Source: CAJLIR01 sp964408085 (GTDB lineage: Bacteria; Bacillota_I; Bacilli_A; RF39; UBA660). From it: DNA of 64,000 nt. The notes beneath the pieces are model-generated. The model was not told the origin of the DNA. It saw only the letters and a program-made list of their open reading frames with translations, and made no database searches. Each line of letters opens with the position of its first letter. Within the stretch, counting starts at the first letter, position 1. The position numbers and the translations under genes were made by a program. Positions 1 through 6,855 of this stretch are shown here, piece after piece. The stretch spans positions 62,001-126,000 of the forward strand of contig CAYOYB010000004.1 of assembly GCA_964408085.1 (NCBI GenBank). The letters are read 5' to 3'.

Positions 1-304
1 GAGCTGGTTTTGTTTCTTGTGTAATTTGAAAGCCCTTTGGTAAGTCAGGATAATAATAATTTTTTCTTTCAAAATAAATATATTCAGGTTGCTTACAATT
101 TAAAATAATACTAGCCATTAAAGCTTTTTTTATTGCTTCTTTATTTACAACTGGTAAAGTACCTGGGAAGGCCATATCAACAGGACGAATATTGCTATTA
201 GGTATATCACTATAAGAGTTGGCAGCACCAGAGAAAACTTTTGTCTTAGTTTCACTAATTTCACAGTGCATTTCTAAACCAATTAGAACTTTATAACCAT
301 TCAT
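1..304 (-). CDS. gatB: Asp/Glu-tRNA(Asn/Gln) amidotransferase subunit B, N-terminal part
   Basis: GatB binds the misacylated tRNA (Asp-tRNAAsn or Glu-tRNAGln) and activates its acyl group, while GatA supplies ammonia. Only the first 101 codons are inside the window; the gene runs off the left edge. The start MNGYKVLIGLEMHCEI and the stretch YYPDLPKGFQIT are typical of GatB N termini. The ATG overlaps the gatA stop by one base (TAATG), and AGGAGGTAG lies just upstream, so the two are translationally coupled. It is the last visible gene of the T-box/tRNA-Asn/gatCAB unit. Identity is secure from sequence and context. Confidence 0.95.
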   Translation of the reverse strand, partial: MNGYKVLIGLEMHCEISETKTKVFSGAANSYSDIPNSNIRPVDMAFPGTLPVVNKEAIKKALMASIILNCKQPEYIYFERKNYYYPDLPKGFQITQETKPA

Positions 305-1761
305 TATTCTACCTCCTTAGCAATTTGATTTTTGTAATCCATTGAACTTTCTAAAGCATACGCAATATTTAATACATTAGCATCATCATAACAGTTTCCA
401 GTTATATTAACACCAACTGGCAAATTATTAACAAAACCATTTGGAATTGTAATAGATGGAAAACCACCAAAATTTCCAATTTGTAAATGTTCTTCTAAAA
501 TTTGAGTACTTGCATCTAAAATATCTAAAGAACCATCTAAGTGTTTAGCAGGACCACTTCCAACTGGTAAAATAACAGCGTCATATTTTTCATAAAGTTT
601 TTTCCACTCATCAACCAATAATCTTCTAACTCTTTGAGCATTAAAGAAATAACGATTTTTATTTTGTGCTTGTAATACATAAGAGCCAATTACAAATCTT
701 CTTTTAATAAGTGGTGAGAAACCTTCAGTACGATAATTTTTCATCATCTCAATATAATTTTTACCTTCACCACGTGGACCAAAAATAATACCTGTTAAAT
801 TTGACATATTACTTGTTGCCTCAGCACATGATATAACAACATAAACACTTGCTACAGCATTAAGCAATTTTTTATCAATAGAAACTTCTTCAATTTCCAT
901 ACCTAATTCACGACATTTATCAAGTGTTTTCTTAAAATTTTCTAAATGACTTTTCAATTCATCACTAGCATTAGGATAATTTTCGATATCACAAATTTCT
1001 TTAACATAACATAATTTTTTACCTTTAACATCACCATTTAAAGAATCAGCCAAATGAATATCACTAGAGTCCCAACTAGTCATATCATTTTTGTCAATTC
1101 CTTTCATATTGTCAGCAACAATAGCGGCATCTAAAACACATCTAGATAAAACACCACAGTGATCTAAACTACTAGCAAAAGGAAACAAACCATATCGTGA
1201 AATCATTCCATAAGTAGGTTTATAACCAACAATTCCACAATATGCTGCTGGCTTTCTTATCGAGTCTCCTGTATCACTACCAGTAGCATATGGGTACACC
1301 CCAGCTGCTACTGCACAAGCACTACCTGCAGAAGAACCAGCACACATTCTTGTTTTATCCCATGGATTTCTAACCATTCCTGTATGACCAGTTGTACCTG
1401 TTCCACCCATACCAAATTCATCTAAAACTGTTTTATTAACAGCTACTGCTCCAGAATGCTCCAAATTTTTAATAGCGGTTGCTGTAAAAAAAGGAACATA
1501 ATCTTTTAAAGTATTTGATGAACCAGTACTTAAAATACCTTTAGTACTATAATTATCTTTAATACCATAAGGAATACCTGATAATAAATTATCTGTAACA
1601 TTACTACCCTTAGCGTCATCTAAAATTGTAACAAACGCATTATACTTATCCTGAATTTCATGAGATTTTTTTAAAGATTCCCTAACTAATTCATCACTAG
1701 TAACAACACCATTTTTTAAATCCTCATGTAGTTCTTTAATTGTTTTTTCCATATAACTCAT
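304..1761 (-). CDS. gatA: Asp/Glu-tRNA(Asn/Gln) amidotransferase subunit A
   Basis: GatA is the glutaminase subunit of GatCAB. It releases ammonia that GatB uses to convert Asp-tRNAAsn to Asn-tRNAAsn (or Glu-tRNAGln to Gln-tRNAGln) in the cytoplasm. The 485-aa length is normal. The amidase signature Ser-Ser-Lys triad is visible: Lys in GIPYGIKDNYSTKG near residue 68, Ser in GSSAGSACAVAAG near 144, and Ser in GSDTGDSIRKPAAYCG near 168. The usual form there is GSDTGGSIRQPA, so the G-to-D change is a small oddity. The chosen ATG has AAAGGTGG about 8 nt upstream; an ATG three codons later has worse spacing. It follows gatC by one base. Confidence 0.97.
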   Translation of the reverse strand: MSYMEKTIKELHEDLKNGVVTSDELVRESLKKSHEIQDKYNAFVTILDDAKGSNVTDNLLSGIPYGIKDNYSTKGILSTGSSNTLKDYVPFFTATAIKNLEHSGAVAVNKTVLDEFGMGGTGTTGHTGMVRNPWDKTRMCAGSSAGSACAVAAGVYPYATGSDTGDSIRKPAAYCGIVGYKPTYGMISRYGLFPFASSLDHCGVLSRCVLDAAIVADNMKGIDKNDMTSWDSSDIHLADSLNGDVKGKKLCYVKEICDIENYPNASDELKSHLENFKKTLDKCRELGMEIEEVSIDKKLLNAVASVYVVISCAEATSNMSNLTGIIFGPRGEGKNYIEMMKNYRTEGFSPLIKRRFVIGSYVLQAQNKNRYFFNAQRVRRLLVDEWKKLYEKYDAVILPVGSGPAKHLDGSLDILDASTQILEEHLQIGNFGGFPSITIPNGFVNNLPVGVNITGNCYDDANVLNIAYALESSMDYKNQIAKEVE

Positions 1762-1762
1762 A

Positions 1763-2062
1763 CTATTCCACCACCTTTGGCACTTCTACTTCACGGTCAT
1801 TATAGACATCACAGTTTTGAAGTAATTCATCAATTGGTGTTGATTCCTCAACTTCATCTTCTCTTAACTCAAATGAAAAATTATCTAAACACCAAGACAT
1901 TGGCTCAACATCTTCAATATTTGGTACTTTAGTAATAATATCAATATCAATATCGATTACTCCAAATTCATCTAATATCATCTTATTTTCTTCTTTTGTT
2001 AGATCGATTAATAACTTATCAGCTAAATCATCAACAATCTCACTCGTAAATTTATTCTCCAT
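1763..2062 (-). CDS. gatC: Asp/Glu-tRNA(Asn/Gln) amidotransferase subunit C
   Basis: GatC is the small subunit that wraps around GatA and helps it fold and dock on GatB. The protein of 99 aa has the usual GatC size and acidic composition, with the family-like stretch NIEDVEPMSW in the middle. I start it at the ATG at 2062, which has AAAGGAGGATTATC upstream, rather than at the longer in-frame ORF beginning at 2101; the longer start would run through a hairpin terminator. It precedes gatA by one base. The order gatC-gatA-gatB is standard in Bacillota. Confidence 0.93.
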   Translation of the reverse strand: MENKFTSEIVDDLADKLLIDLTKEENKMILDEFGVIDIDIDIITKVPNIEDVEPMSWCLDNFSFELREDEVEESTPIDELLQNCDVYNDREVEVPKVVE

Positions 2063-2081
2063 GATAATCCTCCTTTTATAT

Positions 2082-2111
2082 AAAAAATTCCTGAACGACA
2101 AAATTCAGAAA
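2082..2111 (-). terminator. Hairpin between the tRNA-Asn cluster and gatC
   Basis: On the minus strand TTTCTGAA pairs with TTCAGGAA (one G-U) around an 8-nt loop and is followed by six T residues, just before the gatC ribosome binding site. It looks like an intrinsic terminator or a processing/attenuation point that lowers gatCAB expression relative to the tRNAs. Whether it really terminates cannot be told from sequence. Confidence 0.6.
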
Positions 2112-2126
2112 TTTTATTAACAAATA

Positions 2127-2202
2127 TGGCGCCTGATGTAGGACTCGGACCTACGACCTACCGGTTAACAGCCGGGTGCTCTACCAACTGAGCTAATCAG
2201 GC
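2127..2202 (-). tRNA. tRNA-Asn (anticodon GTT), third of three
   Basis: A 76-nt cloverleaf on the minus strand: acceptor GCCTGAT pairs with ATCAGGC, discriminator G, encoded CCA, D arm AGCTCAGTTGGTAGAGC, anticodon loop CTGTTAA with anticodon GTT, and T arm with GGTCCGAGTCC. It is nearly identical to the copy at 2290-2365, so the cluster arose by duplication. It lies between the T-box leader and gatC and should be co-transcribed with both. Confidence 0.97.
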
Positions 2203-2208
2203 AATAAG

Positions 2209-2284
2209 TGGCGCTCAATGTAGGACTCGGACCTACGACCTGCCGGTTAACAGCCGGATGCTCTACCAACTGAGCTAATTGAGC
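2209..2284 (-). tRNA. tRNA-Asn (anticodon GTT), second of three
   Basis: 76 nt, anticodon loop CTGTTAA (GTT), discriminator G, encoded CCA. The acceptor stem is GCTCAAT/ATTGAGC, different from its two neighbours. Compensatory changes on both sides of the stem keep it paired, which shows that it is a functional isodecoder and not a decayed copy. Six bases separate it from the tRNA at 2127-2202. Confidence 0.97.
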
Positions 2285-2289
2285 AGATA

Positions 2290-2365
2290 TGGCGCCTGAT
2301 GTAGGACTCGGACCTACGACCTACCGGTTAACAGCCGGGTGCTCTACCAACTGAGCTAATCAGGC
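2290..2365 (-). tRNA. tRNA-Asn (anticodon GTT), first of three
   Basis: 76 nt, acceptor GCCTGAT/ATCAGGC, anticodon GTT, encoded CCA and discriminator G as expected for tRNA-Asn. It begins only about 8 nt after the T tract of the T-box terminator, so it is the first gene released when the T-box antiterminates. Confidence 0.97.
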
Positions 2366-2373
2366 AAATAACT

Positions 2374-2642
2374 AAAAAAACAGCTATTTCATCCACTTAA
2401 GGACGAATAACTGTGTATCCGCGGTACCACCCTTATTATTATATATCACTATATAATCACTCATTGTTCTTCTGAACTTGCAATGGTAACGGATCACAGT
2501 CCGACTTATTCTACTTTCAAGAGATTTCGATAAGTAACTCCGTGGTGTTATTCATATTAGCCACAATGTTAGTTCTCACCATTCTAACTCTCTTTAAATA
2601 GAAACTAATATTACTTCTCCACTTCACAGTTTTAAAATAACT
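2374..2642 (-). promoter_or_regulatory. T-box riboswitch leader, predicted Asn specifier
   Basis: The minus strand reads as a complete T-box. The Stem I apical segment AGAGAGTT ... GGTGAGAACTAAC is present. A specifier-loop 3' side reads GAATAACACCACGG with AAC (Asn) at 2549-2547. The conserved T-box/antiterminator sequence GGGTGGTACCGCGG is at 2432-2419. A competing terminator at 2414-2374 pairs ACAGTTATT.GTCC with GGAT.AAATAGCTGT and ends in a T run. Uncharged tRNA-Asn should bind the leader and allow transcription of three tRNA-Asn genes and gatCAB. The specifier choice is an inference from the loop pattern; the T-box itself is clear. Confidence 0.93.
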
Positions 2643-2648
2643 AGATAT

Positions 2649-2677
2649 AGTATATAATAATTGGCTAATGTTGTCAA
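2649..2677 (-). promoter_or_regulatory. Promoter of the T-box/tRNA-Asn/gatCAB unit
   Basis: A near-consensus vegetative promoter: -35 TTGACA (2677-2672), 17-bp spacer, -10 TATACT (2654-2649). Transcription should start near 2642, at the 5' end of the T-box leader. Confidence 0.88.
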
Positions 2678-2733
2678 CAGATTTATATTAAAAATTTTGT
2701 ATTACTTATAATATATATTTGAATAAAATAATC

Positions 2734-3495
2734 TTACCTAATATTATCATTCTTTTCATAAACTTCAAAATATCCAGTTTCTGATGAATATCTATATATA
2801 ATTTTTGAATTAGTCGAATAATTATTAAACATATCTATATCAAATCCAGAATAGCTTTCATTTAATAGGTAAAACTCTTCTTCTTTAAAAAAATCTAATA
2901 TAGGAGATAATTTATTTTTATCATCATAGTCTTTCATCATATTAAAATAATCAAAGTTAGATGTCATATAAATTTCAACATCTGTATTAAACTTATTAAT
3001 TAGTTTATTTATTGACTCTGCATCTAAATTTCTAATATCTAAAATAATCGAAAATATACTGTAACTCTTATATCGTCGCAATATAATCTTATAATTTTCA
3101 ACATATGAATTTAAATATTGTTCAAAAATAGTAAGCCTTGATTTATTTTTTTCAGAAAACGCCAATTCTTCCTTATAATTATCATTCCATCCTTCAAATT
3201 TAGAATAAGAAACAGAAATTAATCCATCACCATTGAAAAGACTATTAATTTTAATTTCAGCTCTTTTGGTATTATAATCTGTTGAAGGATAAATCAAACC
3301 TACATCTCTATAACCTTCTTTAAATAATTCCATATCACTATAATCGATATTATACTTTTCATGCAAATATTTTAAAGGATCAAAATTATGATGAAAACTA
3401 TCATTAGAATTTATAATAAAAAATATGCTAATAACACAAATTATTAATAAGCCAATTATAAATATAATTTTAAAGCCTCGTTTTAGTGGTTTCAT
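2734..3495 (-). CDS. Hypothetical membrane-anchored protein
   Basis: I do not recognise this 253-aa protein. It has a basic N terminus (MKPLKRGFK) followed by one strongly hydrophobic segment at about residues 9-29 and then a long polar, aromatic-rich region, so it is probably anchored in the membrane with the bulk outside. The ATG at 3495 is preferred over a GTG at 3504 because AGGTGATAATT forms the ribosome binding site. The upstream region closely resembles that of the gene starting at 4910, so the two may be co-regulated. No catalytic motif is visible. Confidence 0.7.
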   Translation of the reverse strand: MKPLKRGFKIIFIIGLLIICVISIFFIINSNDSFHHNFDPLKYLHEKYNIDYSDMELFKEGYRDVGLIYPSTDYNTKRAEIKINSLFNGDGLISVSYSKFEGWNDNYKEELAFSEKNKSRLTIFEQYLNSYVENYKIILRRYKSYSIFSIILDIRNLDAESINKLINKFNTDVEIYMTSNFDYFNMMKDYDDKNKLSPILDFFKEEEFYLLNESYSGFDIDMFNNYSTNSKIIYRYSSETGYFEVYEKNDNIR

Positions 3496-3542
3496 AATTA
3501 TCACCTATATAAAGGTTACCACATAATAGATATTTTAGCAAT
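3493..3542 (-). promoter_or_regulatory. Upstream element shared with the gene at 4344-4910
   Basis: The 50 bases before this start codon match those before the ATG at 4910 at most positions: TTGCT, then TTATnTGnTAACCT, then an identical TATATAGGTGATAATTATG. TTGCTA-17-TAACCT has promoter spacing but a poor -10, so the conserved block may be a promoter for an alternative sigma factor or a regulator site. Confidence 0.4.
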
Positions 3543-3702
3543 AATACATTAAATTGCTTTTATATATTTTAAAACGATTTTTTATTTTGAATAATACTCA
3601 TCAATATAATATATACTAATATAACGATATTGTGAATAATTATAATTTTATTTTTGAAAGTATCATTATAAATATATAAATTACTATATAATAATAGTGT
3701 AC

Positions 3703-3731
3703 TTGCCAAAAATCTCCTTTTATGCTATTAT
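3703..3731 (+). promoter_or_regulatory. Promoter of the candidate antitoxin RNA
   Basis: TTGCCA (3703-3708), 17-bp spacer, TATTAT (3726-3731). A start near 3738 would place the transcript directly before a perfect short hairpin at 3740-3755. No good ribosome binding site follows, which fits a non-coding RNA. Confidence 0.65.
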
Positions 3732-3737
3732 GTATAT

Positions 3738-3865
3738 AGATGAAGGTTTCTTCATATAATAAAAATGGAACATTCAGTTTTGCAGAGTTGAATGACTACC
3801 ATTTAAATGACCAAATAACACTTATTAATAACACTGATTCAAATGCGAATGAGTGTCATTTTTTT
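3738..3865 (+). ncRNA. Candidate cis-antisense RNA antitoxin
   Basis: A short plus-strand transcription unit of about 128 nt is bounded by the promoter at 3703-3731 and the terminator at 3831-3865. It begins with the hairpin ATGAAG-GTTT-CTTCAT and has a second possible helix CATTCA/TGAATG. It converges on the 30-aa hydrophobic peptide gene at 3856-3948 and would pair with the 3' end of that mRNA. This is the arrangement of TxpA/RatA and BsrG/SR4 type I toxin-antitoxin pairs. An in-frame ORF across it is not preceded by a convincing ribosome binding site. Confidence 0.55.
3831..3865 (+). terminator. Terminator of the antisense RNA
   Basis: ACACTGATTC pairs with GAATGAGTGT (one internal mismatch) around the loop AAATGC and is followed by a run of seven T residues. 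The 3' half overlaps the stop codon of the convergent peptide gene. Confidence 0.75.
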
Positions 3866-3948
3866 ATTACAATAATCATTACAATTAAAAGTAATAGAAT
3901 GATAGAAAGATATCTAAGAACTTTAATCAAAAAAATTCTCTTCTTCAT
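3856..3948 (-). CDS. 30-aa hydrophobic peptide, candidate type I toxin
   Basis: A 30-codon ORF, too short for most gene finders. The peptide starts MKKRIFLIKVLRYL, has a hydrophobic core rich in I, L and V at about residues 13-28 and ends in KK, which is the plan of membrane-acting type I toxins. GAGAGGAGG lies 10 nt before the ATG. A promoter with TATAAT at 4012-4017 sits about 60 nt upstream. Its 3' end is overlapped by the convergent RNA at 3738-3865. No sequence relation to a named toxin family is claimed; the call rests on size, composition and architecture. Confidence 0.6.
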   Translation of the reverse strand: MKKRIFLIKVLRYLSIILLLLIVMIIVIKK

Positions 3949-4011
3949 TTTTATCAAACCTCCTCTCAAACGAGATTTGGTAGACACTCAACAACTGAAG
4001 TTCCTAATGTA

Positions 4012-4040
4012 ATTATACAACAAGTTAACTTTCAAAACAA
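4012..4040 (-). promoter_or_regulatory. Promoter of the 30-aa peptide gene
   Basis: -35 TTGTTT (4040-4035), 17-bp spacer, -10 TATAAT (4017-4012) on the minus strand. The predicted start near 4005 gives a 5' untranslated region of about 57 nt before the ATG at 3948. Confidence 0.7.
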
Positions 4041-4058
4041 GTAAACTAAAATGTTTTT

Positions 4059-4238
4059 TCATTTTATTTTTTTTATTTTCTTTATCAAATATTTTATTAC
4101 TTTTGAAAATATCTTTGTAATCATAAACATTATTAGAAAAAATATTATCAAAACAACAAGAAGAGGAGGTAACCAAATCCACCAAGACTCCATAAGAAAA
4201 CCACTGATATCAAAATTCCAAACTCCTAAAGCAAACAT
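4059..4238 (-). CDS. Small Trp-rich membrane peptide (59 aa)
   Basis: A 59-aa ORF starting at the ATG at 4238, with GAGGTG six bases upstream; the longer GTG start at 4247 would bury that site. Residues 1-20 are aromatic-rich, a WWIW motif near 20 precedes a strong membrane segment (about 25-45), and the tail is lysine-rich (IKKIKKIK). An extended -10 (TGTTATAAT) lies upstream around 4261-4270. I do not recognise the family. It is next to the candidate type I toxin, so it may be another membrane-active or stress peptide. Confidence 0.55.
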   Translation of the reverse strand: MFALGVWNFDISGFLMESWWIWLPPLLVVLIIFFLIMFMITKIFSKVIKYLIKKIKKIK

Positions 4239-4343
4239 ATCATACACCTCAATACATCAATTATAACAAAAAAACATTAATAAATTAAACCATATTAACA
4301 TTAATCAAAATCAATTATATATTTTTTGCATTCATATTATTAC

Positions 4344-4910
4344 TCACTTTATCATCTTGATAGAATTAGTCACATGATATATATAATCATCTACACCTAG
4401 ATTAGGCTCTGGTTTTGAATATTCATAACATTTTATTAAATCTCTATCTTTTTTCATTGCCTCTCCTATTTCTATTGCATAGTCTAACTGTTTATCTTTT
4501 ACATATTCAATTAAAGCTTCTTCGCTAGCAAATTCATGAATCCCTTTATTTATATCAAAAGAATGTTCAAACCAATAATATTTATTATTTTCATTATAAA
4601 TTAAAAATGTATGGGTTGGCATATTATTAGGTTCATTAACTTCAAACCACATAAAAATTGTCTTATATTGATAATTATGTTCAGAAAACCATTTTCTTTC
4701 TAATTCAACTTGATCCCAACAAGTTCCATAATGACTTTTCATAAGACTTTCACCATCCTGTACAATACATTCTGAATACCACTCGTTTTGCCATTCTTCA
4801 CTATTTTGATCTTTATATACTTTTCCATTTTTACCAACAAATCCATATTTTATATTTTGAGTCATGTATTGCAATAATTCTTTTGGATTAGTAATATCTT
4901 CATAATTCAT
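4344..4910 (-). CDS. Transglutaminase-like/cysteine protease-fold protein
   Basis: A 188-aa soluble protein. The segment HYGTCWDQVELE near residue 80 looks like the catalytic Cys helix of the transglutaminase-like superfamily. NMPTHTFLIY (about 117) would supply the His, and KYYWFEHS (about 130) the acidic third residue. The order and spacing of Cys, His and acid fit that fold, but the family is not identified exactly and the substrate is unknown. The ATG at 4910 follows AGGTGATAATT; a GTG at 4919 is less likely. The upstream region matches that of the gene at 2734-3495. Confidence 0.6.
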   Translation of the reverse strand: MNYEDITNPKELLQYMTQNIKYGFVGKNGKVYKDQNSEEWQNEWYSECIVQDGESLMKSHYGTCWDQVELERKWFSEHNYQYKTIFMWFEVNEPNNMPTHTFLIYNENNKYYWFEHSFDINKGIHEFASEEALIEYVKDKQLDYAIEIGEAMKKDRDLIKCYEYSKPEPNLGVDDYIYHVTNSIKMIK

Positions 4911-4956
4911 AATTATCACCTATATATAGGTTAACATATAAAGGATTTAAAAGCAA
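4908..4956 (-). promoter_or_regulatory. Upstream element shared with the gene at 2734-3495
   Basis: Same conserved block as at 3493-3542: TTGCT, TTATnTGnTAACCT and an identical TATATAGGTGATAATTATG ending at the start codon. The similarity extends beyond the ribosome binding site, so it is likely a common promoter or operator. Confidence 0.4.
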
Positions 4957-5016
4957 TATGAATATTACCCTTAAGTTAAATTATGATATTAAATAATTAT
5001 ACAAACATTTAATCAC

Positions 5017-5661
5017 TTATTTTTCTTTTGCGCTTATTAATTTAAAGAAATTATAAACTTTATCATAAAAACTATCCCAATTGTTTTTTAATTCTTTATT
5101 AATTTTAAGAATAATTTTATCGACATTATCTTCTCTTTTATTAAAACATTCATAATATAAATATCTTAATTTTTCAGTATCATCATTTGTAATCTCTTTT
5201 AATTTTTTATCAATAAATCTCTCAATTTCTCTTTCTTTTCTGGTTTTAAAATAATTAATGGGTATACTATTTAATACCTTATATTCTAAATCATATTCTT
5301 CAAAATCATTTATCGAATCTAAAATTTCTGCTTCCTCATCTACTAATAAGCGACTTTTGTAAGTAGCAGAACCACTCTTATCAAATTTTAGCGCTATAGT
5401 TTCTAAACCATTAGTAAAAATGCAAGCATAATTAATTATTTTGACGTTTTGACTAGTAAACATTTCTGTTCGATTACTTATTTTATTTAAAAAATCTTGA
5501 TTAACAATGATATGTTTATTTTTTAAATCTTGCATTACTTTATTATTTACTCTAAATAATAAAATTTTACGAATATGCGAAATAATATCATTAGTATTCC
5601 AATCAAAAAAATCATACAATTCTTTATTAAAATTTAGTAATACATCATATACATAATTCAT
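5017..5661 (-). CDS. DUF3603-like protein
   Basis: A 214-aa soluble protein. The opening MNYVYDVLLNFNKELYDFFD and the central FDKSG..YKSRL resemble the DUF3603 family found in many Bacillota, whose function is unknown. The ATG at 5661 is preceded by GGAGGGAAAAAAG. It overlaps the end of the small membrane protein gene upstream by 17 bp, so the two are coupled. No enzymatic motif is recognised. The C-terminal half is rich in charged helices. Confidence 0.7.
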   Translation of the reverse strand: MNYVYDVLLNFNKELYDFFDWNTNDIISHIRKILLFRVNNKVMQDLKNKHIIVNQDFLNKISNRTEMFTSQNVKIINYACIFTNGLETIALKFDKSGSATYKSRLLVDEEAEILDSINDFEEYDLEYKVLNSIPINYFKTRKEREIERFIDKKLKEITNDDTEKLRYLYYECFNKREDNVDKIILKINKELKNNWDSFYDKVYNFFKLISAKEK

Positions 5662-5869
5662 CTTTTTTCCCTCCAGACATAATTACAACTAATATCATTA
5701 TAATAATTCCGAATACAGCATTTAAACATTCTATCCTACTACATATAAACTTTACATATTGAAAAAAATTATACCCAATACTAAGTAAATTCAAATAAAT
5801 TATTATATACATAAATCCAACTACTGTAAGACCAAATCCTAATAAAAAAAAGAAATATCTAACGAGCAT
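5645..5869 (-). CDS. Small two-helix membrane protein
   Basis: A 74-aa protein with two hydrophobic segments (about residues 4-30 and 52-68) and a short polar C terminus (GGKKDELCI). I start it at the ATG at 5869, five bases after AGGTGG. It is the first gene of a two-gene unit with the DUF3603-like gene and is divergent from uppP. I do not recognise a family. Confidence 0.6.
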   Translation of the reverse strand: MLVRYFFFLLGFGLTVVGFMYIIIYLNLLSIGYNFFQYVKFICSRIECLNAVFGIIIMILVVIMSGGKKDELCI

Positions 5870-5955
5870 TTTTACCACCTAATAAATTTTATTAAATTTT
5901 AACTCTTTTATTTATTATTTTTTCAAATTAGTATATAATTTAAGTAGGTGGTAAT

Positions 5956-6777
5956 ATGTTAATAGATTTTTTAAGATTTGTTATTTTAGGTTTTATCCAA
6001 GGAATTACAGAACCAATTCCTGTTTCATCAAGTGGGCATTTACTTATTTTTCAAAAATTGATTAGTGGAAAAGGCTTAAATGTTGATTTCTCTCTTTTAG
6101 CAACTTTAACTAATTTAGGTAGTTTAGTTGCGATTGTGATTCTATTTAGGAAAGATATCGCTAATTTATTTAAAGGTTTCTTTGGTTATTTAAAAACTAA
6201 AAAAGAAGAATATCGTGATAACTATAGATATTGCTGGCTTATTGTTATAGGAACAATTCCAGCTGGTCTTATAGGAATTATTGTAACTAAACTAGGTTTA
6301 TTTGATGCTTTAGAAAAAAATGTTAAATTCGTAGGTGTTACTTTACTAATTACAGCTCTATTCCTATTTTTAATTAGAAAATTAAGAGGAAAAAAAGATC
6401 CAAATAAAATTACATATAAAGATGCTCTAGCTGTTGGAATATTTCAAGCAATAGCTCTACTTCCTGGAATTAGTCGTAGTGGCGCAACTATTGTAGGTGG
6501 AATGACAAGAAAATTTAAAAGAGAAACAGCCTTTAACTTTTCATTTATACTTTATATTCCAATTTCTATAGCAACAGCTATTTTAGGAATTAGTGATTTA
6601 ATCAATAGCGACTTAAGTTTAAATATGTGGATTTGTTATTTAGGAGCTACAGTTGTAGCAGGAATATTTACTTATTTTGCTACCAAATGGTTTAGAGATA
6701 TTGTAAAAAATGGAAAACTTATTTATTTTGTTATTTATTGTTTAATTGTTGGAACTTTAGTTTTAATATTTTTATAG
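5956..6777 (+). CDS. uppP: Undecaprenyl-diphosphatase (UppP/BacA)
   Basis: UppP is an integral membrane phosphatase that turns undecaprenyl diphosphate into the monophosphate carrier lipid for cell-wall synthesis, and it gives some bacitracin resistance. The 273-aa length is typical. The family motifs are visible: GITEPIPVSSSGHLLI near residue 20 and PGISRSGATIVGG near 175, which carry the active-site Glu, Ser, Arg and His residues, within about seven to eight membrane helices. AGGTGG lies upstream of the ATG, and a TATAAT at 5934-5939 is the likely -10. It stands alone, divergent from 5645-5869 and followed by its own terminator. Confidence 0.95.
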   Translation: MLIDFLRFVILGFIQGITEPIPVSSSGHLLIFQKLISGKGLNVDFSLLATLTNLGSLVAIVILFRKDIANLFKGFFGYLKTKKEEYRDNYRYCWLIVIGTIPAGLIGIIVTKLGLFDALEKNVKFVGVTLLITALFLFLIRKLRGKKDPNKITYKDALAVGIFQAIALLPGISRSGATIVGGMTRKFKRETAFNFSFILYIPISIATAILGISDLINSDLSLNMWICYLGATVVAGIFTYFATKWFRDIVKNGKLIYFVIYCLIVGTLVLIFL

Positions 6778-6794
6778 AACTAAGGTTCTTTTTT
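6776..6794 (+). terminator. Terminator of uppP
   Basis: AGAAC pairs with GTTCT around TAAG and is followed by six T residues. It overlaps the uppP stop codon. Confidence 0.7.
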
Positions 6795-6798
6795 AATA

Positions 6799-6825
6799 CA
6801 AAAAATAACAGATTAATCTGCTATT
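6799..6825 (-). terminator. Terminator of the DUF3419-like gene
   Basis: On the minus strand AATAGCAGAT pairs with ATCTGTTATT (one G-U) with a two-base loop, followed by a T run. It lies 30 bp after the stop of the gene at 6856-7827. Confidence 0.75.
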
Positions 6826-6855
6826 CTAAAATTTTATAATAAACAAAAAATTATT

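Noticed and set aside
3740..4012. A 90-aa plus-strand ORF over the toxin-antitoxin region
   Set aside because: It has no ribosome binding site, runs through a terminator hairpin and overlaps the better supported peptide gene on the other strand.
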